Shown here piece after piece: positions 1 through 6,216 of a stretch of 13,299 nt of DNA (position 1 is its first letter; each line of letters begins with the position of its first letter). A program made the position numbers and the translations under genes. The DNA comes from Actinomycetota bacterium (GTDB lineage: Bacteria > Actinomycetota > Acidimicrobiia > Acidimicrobiales > Microtrichaceae), in the NCBI GenBank assembly GCA_005777415.1, contig SXMI01000075.1, forward strand, positions 1 to 13,299. The letters run 5' to 3'. The notes under the pieces were generated by a model, which did no database searches, was not told where the DNA came from, and saw nothing but the letters and a program-made list of their open reading frames with translations.

Positions 1-734
1 ATGCAGGCCTGACCGAACAGCGAGGCCTGCTGGTCGCCGGCGATGCCGCTGAGCGTGACGCCTGCCGGCACCGGGAGCCCGTCCTTGGTCCGGCCGAACT
101 CGCCGACGGACGGTCGGACCTCGGGCAGGGCGGTCATCGGCACCCCGAACAGGTCGCAGAGCTCCGCCGACCAGGTCCGCTCCCGCAGGTCGAACAGCAT
201 GGTCCGGCTGGCGTTGGAGGGGTCGGTGACGAACTCGCCCGTCAGGTTCCAGGCCAGCCAGGAGTCGATGGTCCCGAGGGCCAGGTCGTCGTCCACCGCC
301 ACGTCGCCGTGCCGGAGCAGCCACTCCATCTTGGAGGCCGAGAAGTAGGGGTCGAGCACGAGCCCGGTCAGCTCGCGGATCCGGGGCAGCTCGCCGGCCG
401 CCATCAGCTCGTCGCATCGCTCGGTGGTGCGCCGGTCCTGCCAGACCAGTGCCCGGTGCCGAGGGCGGCCGGTCCGCCGGTCCCAGGCGACCACCGTCTC
501 CCGCTGGTCGGTGATCCCGATCGCGGCCACCGGCTCGTCGAGCTGGGCCACGGTCGCAGCCAGCACCTCGAGGGTGGCGTCGAGGATCTCGAGCGGGTCG
601 TGCTCGACCCAGCCGGGTCGGGGGAAGTGCTGGGTGAACTCCCGGTAGGAGCTGGCGACGGGGCGACCCGAGGCGTCGACGGCGAACGCCCGGACGCCCG
701 TCGTCCCCTCGTCGATGGCGATGACGACCGACAT
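1..734 (-). CDS. glpK: Glycerol kinase, N-terminal part (truncated by window edge)
   Basis: Phosphorylates glycerol to sn-glycerol 3-phosphate with ATP in the cytoplasm; FGGY sugar-kinase family. 244 codons are visible from ATG at 734, about half of a usual ~500-residue protein; the C-terminal half lies left of the window. Motifs seen: N-terminal phosphate-binding DEGTTGVRA (residues 8-16), DQRETV (76-81, containing the Arg-Glu pair that contacts glycerol in the E. coli enzyme), DPYFSASK (128-135, substrate Tyr), GTIDSWLAWNLTGEF (154-168), NASRTMLF (174-181) and GDQQASLFGQ (233-242, catalytic-base Asp at 234). These are specific to glycerol kinase rather than to xylulokinase or gluconokinase relatives. 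Residue 9 is Glu where many family members have Gln. Divergent from pfkA with 37 bp between starts. The start is followed directly by the conserved beta-strand SVVIAIDEG and is preceded by a -10-like box at leaderless spacing, with no Shine-Dalgarno. Confidence 0.95.
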   Translation of the reverse strand, partial: MSVVIAIDEGTTGVRAFAVDASGRPVASSYREFTQHFPRPGWVEHDPLEILDATLEVLAATVAQLDEPVAAIGITDQRETVVAWDRRTGRPRHRALVWQDRRTTERCDELMAAGELPRIRELTGLVLDPYFSASKMEWLLRHGDVAVDDDLALGTIDSWLAWNLTGEFVTDPSNASRTMLFDLRERTWSAELCDLFGVPMTALPEVRPSVGEFGRTKDGLPVPAGVTLSGIAGDQQASLFGQAC

Positions 735-741
735 GGTAGCG

Positions 742-747
742 ACGTTA
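742..747 (-). promoter_or_regulatory. Candidate -10 box for leaderless glpK
   Basis: Read on the minus strand, TAACGT is followed by 7 nt (CGCTACC) and then the glpK ATG. TANNNT at this spacing puts the transcription start on or next to the start codon, the known leaderless pattern in actinobacteria. No good -35 hexamer and no Shine-Dalgarno are visible. A weak inverted repeat (GGTA-N7-TACC, 735-749) overlaps the box and could be an operator, but its arms are only 4 bp. Confidence 0.55.
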
Positions 748-758
748 CCCCCCGCCGA

Positions 759-764
759 TAGCCT
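759..764 (+). promoter_or_regulatory. Candidate -10 box for leaderless pfkA
   Basis: TAGCCT is followed by exactly 7 nt (GACCGTC) and the GTG start of pfkA at 772. No Shine-Dalgarno lies before that GTG, so a leaderless transcript is the simplest reading. The spacing mirrors the divergent glpK promoter 11 bp away. No clear -35 hexamer is seen. Confidence 0.55.
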
Positions 765-771
765 GACCGTC

Positions 772-1806
772 GTGCGGATCGGCGTCCTGACCTCGGGTGG
801 TGACTGCCCCGGCCTGAACGCCGTGCTGCGGGCCGTGGTGCGCCTGGTCGAACGGGAGCACGGCGGCACGGTGATCGGCTTCCGGGACGCCTGGCGCGGC
901 GTGATGGAGGACGACTGGGAGGTCCTCGACGTGTCCCGTTGCCGGGGGATCCTGCCCCGCGGCGGCACGATCATCGGGACCTCCCGGGTCCAGCCCTACG
1001 CCACCGACGGCGGAGTGGACCTGGTGCGGGCGGCGGTGGACCGTCACCGGCTCGACGGGTTCGTCGTCATCGGCGGCGAGGGGTCCCTCAGCTGCGCCGC
1101 GGACCTGCAGCGTGACGGGGTCCCGTGCGTCGGGGTCCCCAAGACGATCGACAACGACGTCGTGGGCACGGAGCGGACGTTCGGGTTCGACACGGCCGTG
1201 GCCATCTGCTCCTCGGCGATCGACCGGCTGCACTCGACGGCGGAGTCGCACGACCGGGTCATGTTCGTCGAGGTGATGGGCCGTCACGTGGGCCACATCG
1301 CCCTGCACGCCGGTCTGGCGGGTGGGGCGACGATGACGCTGATCCCCGAGGTGCCGGTCGACATGGAGGCCGTGGCCGGCGCCATCGCCCGTCGTCACGC
1401 CGGGCTGAGCTACGCCTCGATCGTCGTGGTGGCCGAGGGGGCCCAGCCGGTGGCCGGATCGCTCGACGGGACGGAGTACGAGGTCGACCGGTTCGGGCAC
1501 CAGCGGCTCGGTGGGATCTCCCAGGTGCTCGCCGCCGACCTGGAACGGCGAACGGGCATCGAGACCCGGGTCACGATCCTCGGTCACGTCCAGCGCGGCG
1601 GCACCCCCACGGCCCAGGACCGGGTGCTGGCCACCCGCTACGGGGTCGCGGCGGCGTCGGCCGCCGCCGACGGGGACTGGGGCGTCATGGTGGGGCTGCA
1701 GAGCGACCGGATCGTCCGGGTCCCGCTCGCAGAGGTGGCGGGCCGGCGCAAGACGGTCGACCTGGACCTCTACGAACAGGTCGCCCGGCCGTTCTTCGCC
1801 TCCTGA
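772..1806 (+). CDS. pfkA: 6-phosphofructokinase, group III, predicted ATP-dependent
   Basis: Phosphorylates fructose 6-phosphate to fructose 1,6-bisphosphate, the committed step of glycolysis. The GTG at 772 gives 344 aa, normal for actinobacterial Pfk. Upstream in-frame ATGs (from 715) would add a non-homologous leader running into the glpK start. Motifs: LTSGGDCPGLNAVLRA (6-21), GGTIIGTSR (64-72), IGGEGS (100-105), PKTIDNDV (123-130, catalytic Asp127), FGFDTAVAI, EVMGRHVGH and ILGHVQRGGTPTAQDR (C-terminal fructose-phosphate site). Residue 104 is Gly and 124 is Lys, and residues are numbered here as in the E. coli literature. Family knowledge: Asp104 plus Lys124 marks pyrophosphate-dependent enzymes, whereas Gly104 indicates ATP use even with Lys124, as in Streptomyces-type enzymes. 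ATP dependence is therefore inferred, not shown. Convergent with the GerMN lipoprotein gene (31 bp between stops, no clear terminator hairpin seen there). Confidence 0.94.
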   Translation: MRIGVLTSGGDCPGLNAVLRAVVRLVEREHGGTVIGFRDAWRGVMEDDWEVLDVSRCRGILPRGGTIIGTSRVQPYATDGGVDLVRAAVDRHRLDGFVVIGGEGSLSCAADLQRDGVPCVGVPKTIDNDVVGTERTFGFDTAVAICSSAIDRLHSTAESHDRVMFVEVMGRHVGHIALHAGLAGGATMTLIPEVPVDMEAVAGAIARRHAGLSYASIVVVAEGAQPVAGSLDGTEYEVDRFGHQRLGGISQVLAADLERRTGIETRVTILGHVQRGGTPTAQDRVLATRYGVAAASAAADGDWGVMVGLQSDRIVRVPLAEVAGRRKTVDLDLYEQVARPFFAS

Positions 1807-1837
1807 CCGCCGACGGCGTCCGGATCGTCAGCCGTGT

Positions 1838-2479
1838 TCAGGACGACGGGCAGTCCCGCTCCAGTTCCGAGCGTCGCTGGTCCAGTCGCTCCACGGTCGT
1901 CGACGACAGCTGCGCCGCAGCGGCCTCCTCGGCGCTCGGGAGCAGGGGAGCGAAGTCGCAGGCCGTGACCGAGGTGACGTCGCCCCGCTCCGGTGAGCTC
2001 GCCAGCACCGGCTCGCCGTCGACGAGGAACCGGACCTCCTCCACTCCCCGGTCCTCGGTGGCGGTGAGCACGAGCTGGCCGATCGCGAGCTGCCGGGCCG
2101 GGCCCGCGAGCTCCTCGAACGATCCGCTCAGGTCGATCCCCAGCACCCCGGCGTCCAGTTGGAGCTCCAGGAGCTGCGTCCCTGCCGGGATCGAGTTCGA
2201 CAGTTCGCCCTCGAGCGACGCACCGGGCTCGAGCAGGGCGCCGAGCGCCGTCCCGAGCGACCGGTCCGTGAGCGCACGCGACGCCGGCACGAGGCTCTGG
2301 TCGTCGACGTACCAGAGGACCGCCGACGCGCTGCCGCCCGTCGTGACGGGGGCCGACGGCGTGGTCGTGGTCGGCGGGATCGGCAGGGCCCGGGGCTGGT
2401 CGTCCGGACTGATGCCGCAGGCCGCCAGCACCAGGGCGGCCGTGGCGGCGAGCACGGCGGCGAGCCGGTGGCCGGTCAC
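1838..2479 (-). CDS. GerMN-domain lipoprotein, miniature LpqB-like
   Basis: 213-aa predicted lipoprotein. Signal peptide residues 1-20 with lipobox LAAC (Cys21), then a Pro/Thr-rich linker (about 28-48). A GerMN domain follows (about 52-175): AVLWYVDDQSLVPASR, a central SNSIPAGTQLLELQLDAG segment, GIDLSGSFEEL, AIGQLVLTATEDRGVEEV and FLVDGEPV match the family pattern. The GTG start at 2479 overlaps the kinase stop as GTGA, which fixes the start and implies translational coupling. In mycobacteria and relatives the third gene of the mtrA-mtrB-lpqB operon encodes LpqB, an extracytoplasmic partner of the MtrB sensor with a GerMN domain plus a C-terminal propeller-like region, in total close to 600 residues. 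Here only a ~35-residue tail follows GerMN. A role as accessory lipoprotein of the adjacent kinase is inferred from order and domain. It could also be an independent GerMN lipoprotein. Confidence 0.85.
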   Translation of the reverse strand: MTGHRLAAVLAATAALVLAACGISPDDQPRALPIPPTTTTPSAPVTTGGSASAVLWYVDDQSLVPASRALTDRSLGTALGALLEPGASLEGELSNSIPAGTQLLELQLDAGVLGIDLSGSFEELAGPARQLAIGQLVLTATEDRGVEEVRFLVDGEPVLASSPERGDVTSVTACDFAPLLPSAEEAAAAQLSSTTVERLDQRRSELERDCPSS

Positions 2480-4095
2480 GGGGTCGGCTCCCGGTCGCTC
2501 GGCTCGACCCCGCCGTCGCCGGCGGTTGCCGACAGGTCCAGGGCCTGGTGCTCCCCGGTCAGGGTGAGGGCGCTGGCCGCCTCCGGGGTTGCCGCCGACA
2601 GGTCCTCCTCGTCCTCGCGCTCGGTCGGCTCGACCAGCGGGAGCTCCACGACGAAGCACGCGCCCTGTCCTCCGTCGGTCCGGTCCTCGACCCACACCCG
2701 GCCTCCTTGCAGGGCGGCGTGCTCGGCCGCCAGCGCCAGGCCCAGCCCCACGCCGACGTCGGCGCCGCGGCTGCCGCCCTGGTCGCCCCGGTTGAAGCGG
2801 TCGAAGATGCGTTCCCGCTCGGCCTCCGGCACGCCGGGGCCGGAGTCCTCGACACCGATCCGGATCGTGAGCTCGTCGAACGGGTTGAACGGATCGGGGT
2901 CGTGGCGCTCGATCCACACTCCCGTCGCCCCGTCCGCGTAGCGGTCGGCATTGTGCAGGTAGTTCGCCACGATCCGGACGAGCCGTCGTTTGTCGCAGGT
3001 GATCACGACGTCGTCGAGGTCCGTGTCGGTGTCGATCGGGACGTCCGGGTAGCCCAGGTTGGCCACGGTGGCCTGCACGAGGGGAACGAGCGCGACCTCC
3101 TCCGGTTCGTAGCGGACCGCCCCGGCGTCGAAGCGAGAGATCTCGAGCAGGTCCTCGACGAGCTGGGTGAAGCGGTCGACATCGGCTGCGAGCAGGTCGA
3201 GCGCGTGCTGCGCCCGCTCCGGCATCTCGTCCCGGTTGTTCTGCAGCACGTGGAGCCCGGCGTTCAGCGTCGTCAGCGGTGAGCGGAGCTCGTGGCTCAC
3301 GTCGCTCGCGAACCGGGCGTCGCGGTCGATCCGGTCCTCGAGCGCGTCGACCATGGCGTTGAAGTTGCTGACCAGCGGCGCCAGGTCGCGGTCCCGGGCG
3401 TACTCGCGCTCGTCGATGCGCGTGTCGAGCTGGCCCAACGCCACCGCCTCGGCGGCATCGCTCACCCGGCCCAACGGCCGCAGCGTGTAGCCACTCGCCC
3501 AGTAGCCGAGCACCCCGGCGGCGAAGGTGGTGGCGAAGGTCGCCACGGCCAGGGTGATGAGGAGGCTGCGCAGGCCCGAGGCGATGTCGTCGAGCCGGTA
3601 GACCTCGAAGTAGCCCGACCGCTGGCCGCTGAGCGGCACGCCGACGGCGACGAGGGTCTGGTCCTCGAGCTCGAAGCGCATGATCGCCGGGTTGCCGACC
3701 TCAACCACCTGGTCCTTCAGCTGCCGGGGCAGGACGTCGACCCCGAAGCGAGGGTCGACCGACACCGAGACCGGTTGGCCCTCGGGGTCGGTGAGCACCA
3801 CCGAGGCCTTGCCGGCGTCGGCGAGCGAGGTGAGCACCCCCTGGACGTCGGCGGAGTCGCCGAGCGCCCCGTCGACGACCTGGGCGTTGGCCACGGCGCG
3901 ACGGGAGATCGAGTCCTCGCGCTGGTTGACGAGCGTCTGCTGGGTGATGGTGATCGTGAGCAGGCCCAGCACGACGGAGAGCACGAGCGTCACGCCGACG
4001 ACGGCGAGGGTGATGCGGGTCCGCAGACCGGCGCCGACCCCCGACCAGACGGGGGCGGTGCCGTCCGGCTCGGCCTCGGCGTCGGCGGCGCTCAC
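2476..4095 (-). CDS. mtrB: MtrB-like sensor histidine kinase
   Basis: Membrane sensor kinase of 539 aa that phosphorylates the response regulator encoded just upstream. Layout: TM1 (28-50), extracytoplasmic sensor domain (51-176), TM2 (177-199), HAMP (about 200-253), dimerisation/phosphoacceptor domain with FASDVSHELRSPLTTL (H-box His268), N-box RIVANYLHNADRYA (374-387), G1 EDSGPGVP (416-423), F-box IFDRF (430-434) and G2 GVGLGLAL (448-455). The end of the ATPase domain, GGQGACFVVELPL, resembles mycobacterial MtrB closely from memory. A ~52-residue acidic, Ala/Pro-rich tail follows (488-539); mycobacterial MtrB also has a disordered tail after the kinase core. The start is GTG at 4095, 4 bp after the regulator stop, with no clear Shine-Dalgarno, so translation is probably coupled. 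The next gene, the GerMN lipoprotein, overlaps its stop. The MtrB name rests on architecture and the regulator-kinase-lipoprotein order; another PhoR/BaeS-type kinase remains possible. Confidence 0.88.
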   Translation of the reverse strand: MSAADAEAEPDGTAPVWSGVGAGLRTRITLAVVGVTLVLSVVLGLLTITITQQTLVNQREDSISRRAVANAQVVDGALGDSADVQGVLTSLADAGKASVVLTDPEGQPVSVSVDPRFGVDVLPRQLKDQVVEVGNPAIMRFELEDQTLVAVGVPLSGQRSGYFEVYRLDDIASGLRSLLITLAVATFATTFAAGVLGYWASGYTLRPLGRVSDAAEAVALGQLDTRIDEREYARDRDLAPLVSNFNAMVDALEDRIDRDARFASDVSHELRSPLTTLNAGLHVLQNNRDEMPERAQHALDLLAADVDRFTQLVEDLLEISRFDAGAVRYEPEEVALVPLVQATVANLGYPDVPIDTDTDLDDVVITCDKRRLVRIVANYLHNADRYADGATGVWIERHDPDPFNPFDELTIRIGVEDSGPGVPEAERERIFDRFNRGDQGGSRGADVGVGLGLALAAEHAALQGGRVWVEDRTDGGQGACFVVELPLVEPTEREDEEDLSAATPEAASALTLTGEHQALDLSATAGDGGVEPSDREPTP

Positions 4096-4099
4096 CGGC

Positions 4100-4780
4100 T
4101 CAGGTCTGGAGCTTGTAGCCGAGGCCCCGGACGGTCACGACGTGGCGGGGGTTGGCCGGGTCGGACTCGACCTTCGTCCGCAGTCGTCGGATGTGGACGT
4201 CGACCAACCGGCTGTCGCCGTCGACCCCGTGGCCCCAGACCTTGTCGAGGAGGTCCTCCCGGGAGAACACGGTGCCCGGATGGTTGGCGAGTTCGACGAG
4301 CAGCCGGAACTCGGTCTTGGTGAGGTGGACCGGTTCGCCGCCCCGGCTGACGACACCCTCCTGGGGGACGACCTCGAGGTCACCGAAGCGCAGTCGGGGG
4401 TTGCCGGCGACCGCCGGCCGGGCCCGGCGCAACAGGGCGCGGATCCGGGCCGACAGCTCCTTGGGGACGAACGGCTTGGTGAGGTAGTCGTCGGCCCCCG
4501 CCTCCAGGCCGGCGACGACGTCGTGGGTGTCGGCCCGGGCGGTCACCATCACGATGGGCACGTCGCTCTGGCGCCGGATCGACCGGCAGACCTCGAAGCC
4601 GTCGACCCCGGGCAACATGATGTCGATCAGGACGACGTCGGCCGGGTCGCGGGTGAACGAGCTGATCGCCTGCTCGCCCGTCTCGGCCTCCTCGACCTCC
4701 CAGCCCTCGTCCTCGAGGGCCAGCTTGACGGAGGTCCGGATGCGTTCGTCGTCCTCGACGGTCAGGATGCGCGTTGCCAC
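4100..4780 (-). CDS. mtrA: MtrA-like OmpR-family response regulator
   Basis: 226-aa transcription regulator: receiver domain (about 3-115) plus winged-helix DNA-binding domain (about 130-225). Receiver residues are all present: acidic pair Asp10/Asp11, phosphoacceptor Asp53 in LIDIMLPGVDGFEV, Thr80 and Lys102 in TKPF. The C-terminal half carries the OmpR/PhoB signatures LTKTEFRLLVELA, VFSREDLLDKVWG, DSRLVDVHIRRLRTKVE and VRGLGYKL. Length and sequence pattern fit MtrA (about 228 aa), which controls cell division and envelope genes in actinobacteria. The GTG at 4780 was chosen because it places ATRILTVEDD at the N-terminus as in homologues. In-frame alternatives are ATG at 4798 and GTG at 4834, the latter directly abutting the stop of the upstream phosphatase gene. 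A -10-like GAGAAT lies 6 nt before the chosen start. It is followed at 4 bp by the kinase gene, so the two are almost certainly cotranscribed. Confidence 0.9.
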   Translation of the reverse strand: MATRILTVEDDERIRTSVKLALEDEGWEVEEAETGEQAISSFTRDPADVVLIDIMLPGVDGFEVCRSIRRQSDVPIVMVTARADTHDVVAGLEAGADDYLTKPFVPKELSARIRALLRRARPAVAGNPRLRFGDLEVVPQEGVVSRGGEPVHLTKTEFRLLVELANHPGTVFSREDLLDKVWGHGVDGDSRLVDVHIRRLRTKVESDPANPRHVVTVRGLGYKLQT

Positions 4781-4786
4781 GGCGGC

Positions 4787-4792
4787 ATTCTC
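4787..4792 (-). promoter_or_regulatory. Weak candidate internal -10 box before mtrA
   Basis: Minus-strand GAGAAT (4 of 6 matches to TATAAT, lacking the first T) is followed by 6 nt and the chosen GTG start of the response regulator. It could allow the two-component genes to be expressed apart from the upstream phosphatase gene. No -35 is visible. It is much weaker than the other boxes in this window. Confidence 0.25.
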
Positions 4793-4834
4793 GCCCATCC
4801 GGGACCCCCGCGCCTGCCAGCGGGCGCTGGGCAC

Positions 4835-5713
4835 TCAGTGGGGGTCGATCGAGGCCAGCGCAGCGAGCAGCTGCTCGGCGAGGTCCGGGTGCGCGCACAG
4901 CACCGAGCCGGGACGCACCTCGCCGCCGTCCAGGCCGCACAACCGGGCCCCGGACTCGGTGGCGATCAGCCCGCCGGCGGCGAAGTCCCAGGTCTCGAGT
5001 CCGGCCTCGAAGTACGCGTCGACCCGGCCCGCGGCCACGGCGCACAGGTCCAGCGAGGCGGCGCCCATCCGCCGGACGTCGCGGATCCGGCCCATCAGCT
5101 CGGCGAGCAGCCGGGCCTGGGCGGTGCGGACCTCGGGCTGGTACGAGAAGCCGGTCGCCACGAGCGCCCGGGCGAGGGGCGGTGGATCGCCGAGCTCCAG
5201 GCGCGTCGTCCGGCCGGTGCGCTCGTCGTCGCAGTAGGCGCCCCCGCCGAGGGTGGCCCGGTGGACACGGGCGTGGGTCGGGTCGGCCACCACTCCGGCG
5301 ACGATCCGGCCGTCGACCTGCGCGGCCACCGACACGGCGTAGCCCGGGTGGTCGTAGACGTAGTTCGTGGTCCCGTCGATCGGGTCGACCCACCAGGTGA
5401 CGGGCGAGTCGGTCGACCCGTCGCCGGCCGACTCGCCTCGTTCCTCGCCCACGATGCGGTCCTGCGGCCGGCGTCGGCGGATCCGTTCGGCCACCAGTTC
5501 CTCGGCCCGGCGGTCGACGACCGTGACGAGGTCGGTCGGCGAGGACTTGGACACGGCCTCCAGGTCCGCAGGTCGGCCGTTCGTGATCAGCTCCGAGGCG
5601 GCGAGCGCGGCGTCCAGCGCCACTTCGAGCAGCGCCCCGGGATCGGGATCGGGCTCGGGGACAGGCTCGGGCTCGGGGTCGGGCTCGGGCTCGAGACCGG
5701 GTGGGGTGCTCAT
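4835..5713 (-). CDS. Inositol monophosphatase family phosphatase
   Basis: Mg2+-dependent phosphatase of the IMPase/SuhB/CysQ superfamily, 292 aa, cytoplasmic (no signal peptide). Metal and substrate motifs: GEERG (89-93, metal-ligand Glu90), WWVDPIDGTTNYVY (107-120, Asp110 and Asp113 as ligands), GAASLDLC (217-224) and WDFAAGGLIATESGA (242 onward). Likely substrates are inositol 1-phosphate or related sugar-alcohol phosphates; histidinol phosphate or fructose 1,6-bisphosphate are possible, since family motifs alone do not separate these. ATG at 5713 is preferred over ATG at 5740 because it forms an ATGA overlap with the stop of the upstream membrane-protein gene. Residues 8-25 are nine Glu-Pro/Asp-Pro/Val-Pro dipeptides before the first helix, an N-terminal extension unusual for the family. 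It lies upstream of the MtrA-like regulator with a 54-bp gap. Confidence 0.92.
   Translation of the reverse strand: MSTPPGLEPEPDPEPEPVPEPDPDPGALLEVALDAALAASELITNGRPADLEAVSKSSPTDLVTVVDRRAEELVAERIRRRRPQDRIVGEERGESAGDGSTDSPVTWWVDPIDGTTNYVYDHPGYAVSVAAQVDGRIVAGVVADPTHARVHRATLGGGAYCDDERTGRTTRLELGDPPPLARALVATGFSYQPEVRTAQARLLAELMGRIRDVRRMGAASLDLCAVAAGRVDAYFEAGLETWDFAAGGLIATESGARLCGLDGGEVRPGSVLCAHPDLAEQLLAALASIDPH
5639..5692 (-). repeat. Hexamer tandem repeat encoding an (E/D/V)P tract
   Basis: Imperfect tandem 6-bp units (GAGCCC, GAGCCT, GACCCC, GATCCC on the coding strand; one unit reads GTCCCC) encode nine X-Pro dipeptides, residues 8-25 of the phosphatase. Slippage in such a tract could change the length without shifting frame. 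A rigid acidic tether, or no function, are both possible. Confidence 0.8.
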
Positions 5714-6003
5714 GTCGACCGGTCGCGGATGGTCTGCCATTCGCCGAGCGCCCGGAGGGTCAACACGGCGACCACGGCGACACCACCTGCGGCCGCCGCC
5801 GCCGAGACCAGCAGCAGGACGCCCGTGGCCAGGCGGCTGAACCCGCCGAGCTCGCCGAACGCGTAGCCGATGAAACCGCCGGCGAACCCGCCCAGGAGGA
5901 TCGAGGCGAAGGCCAGCGACCGGGCGAGCACCGACGGGAGCGCCGACTCCGGGCCGGACGCCGGTGTCGACCCGCCGGTGGGGGAGGGCGCTGGAGGGCT
6001 CAC
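5710..6003 (-). CDS. Small two-helix membrane protein, function unknown
   Basis: Predicted 97-aa membrane protein, first gene of the minus-strand run. Residues 1-25 are Pro/Ser/Gly-rich and soluble. TM1 is about 29-49 (Gly-rich, with a GGFAGGFIGYAFGELGG pattern) and TM2 about 58-83 (LATGVLLLVSAAAAAGG followed by more hydrophobic residues), then a short polar tail ending RDRST. The hairpin of two Gly-rich helices faintly recalls AtpZ/AtpI-like proteins, but no diagnostic motif allows that name. The GTG at 6003 was chosen because it starts the plausible coding part, sits behind a TAGTCT box at leaderless spacing, and avoids the Arg/Pro-rich upstream extension that would run into the divergent gene. 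Its stop overlaps the phosphatase ATG (ATGA), so coupled translation is likely. Confidence 0.72.
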   Translation of the reverse strand: MSPPAPSPTGGSTPASGPESALPSVLARSLAFASILLGGFAGGFIGYAFGELGGFSRLATGVLLLVSAAAAAGGVAVVAVLTLRALGEWQTIRDRST

Positions 6004-6011
6004 AGGATCGG

Positions 6012-6017
6012 AGACTA
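6012..6017 (-). promoter_or_regulatory. Candidate -10 box for the membrane protein/phosphatase run
   Basis: Minus-strand TAGTCT is followed by 8 nt and the GTG at 6003. There is no Shine-Dalgarno before the GTG, so leaderless initiation is likely. It may serve as the main promoter for the five-gene run down to the GerMN lipoprotein. No -35 hexamer is recognised. Confidence 0.5.
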
Positions 6018-6172
6018 CGTCCTTCTCCCTCAGGCCTCCGCCCGGCCTCAGCGCCCGGCCGCTCCGGCCGCCCCGGGGTCCCGGCGGCCTCGTGTCACCA
6101 GAGGCACTGGGCAATTGTTCACGTGGGGGCCGGAACCACCGATGGAACCCTGTCGCACACGCGAGCGGTCGG

Positions 6173-6178
6173 TACGAT
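6173..6178 (+). promoter_or_regulatory. Candidate -10 box for the HTH protein gene
   Basis: TACGAT, a good -10 match, with a poor -35-like CTGTCG 17 bp upstream. Expected transcription start is near 6185, giving a leader of about 30 nt that contains a Shine-Dalgarno. It lies in the 213-bp divergent region (6004-6216), the longest gene-free stretch in the window, where I see no other clear element. Confidence 0.5.
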
Positions 6179-6207
6179 GTCCGTGCCGGCCCTCGCGGAG
6201 GACCAGT

Positions 6208-6212
6208 GGAGG
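6208..6212 (+). promoter_or_regulatory. Ribosome binding site deciding the HTH gene start
   Basis: GGAGG lies 4 nt before the GTG at 6217, a strong but closely spaced Shine-Dalgarno. It supports this start over the long open frame upstream. Confidence 0.7.
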
Positions 6213-6216
6213 AACC

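Noticed and set aside
735..749. GGTA-N7-TACC as an operator over the glpK promoter.
   Set aside because: Arms of only 4 bp; no second copy found in the window.
1807..1837. Possible terminator between the convergent pfkA and lipoprotein genes.
   Set aside because: Only 4-5 bp imperfect arms (CTGAC/GTCAG) were found and there is no U-tract.
1838..2917. 359-aa version of the GerMN lipoprotein with a long N-terminal extension.
   Set aside because: The extension is Arg/Pro/Gly-rich shadow of the kinase; the signal peptide and lipobox begin exactly at GTG 2479, which overlaps the kinase stop.
3680..5866. 728-codon open frame on the plus strand.
   Set aside because: Antisense to kinase, regulator and phosphatase, all with full motif sets. 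The composition (Gly/Arg/Asp/Pro) is typical of a shadow frame in GC-rich DNA.
5701..6216. N-terminal extension of the HTH protein in the same open frame.
   Set aside because: It would cross the divergent membrane-protein gene, has low-complexity composition, and a strong Shine-Dalgarno precedes GTG 6217.
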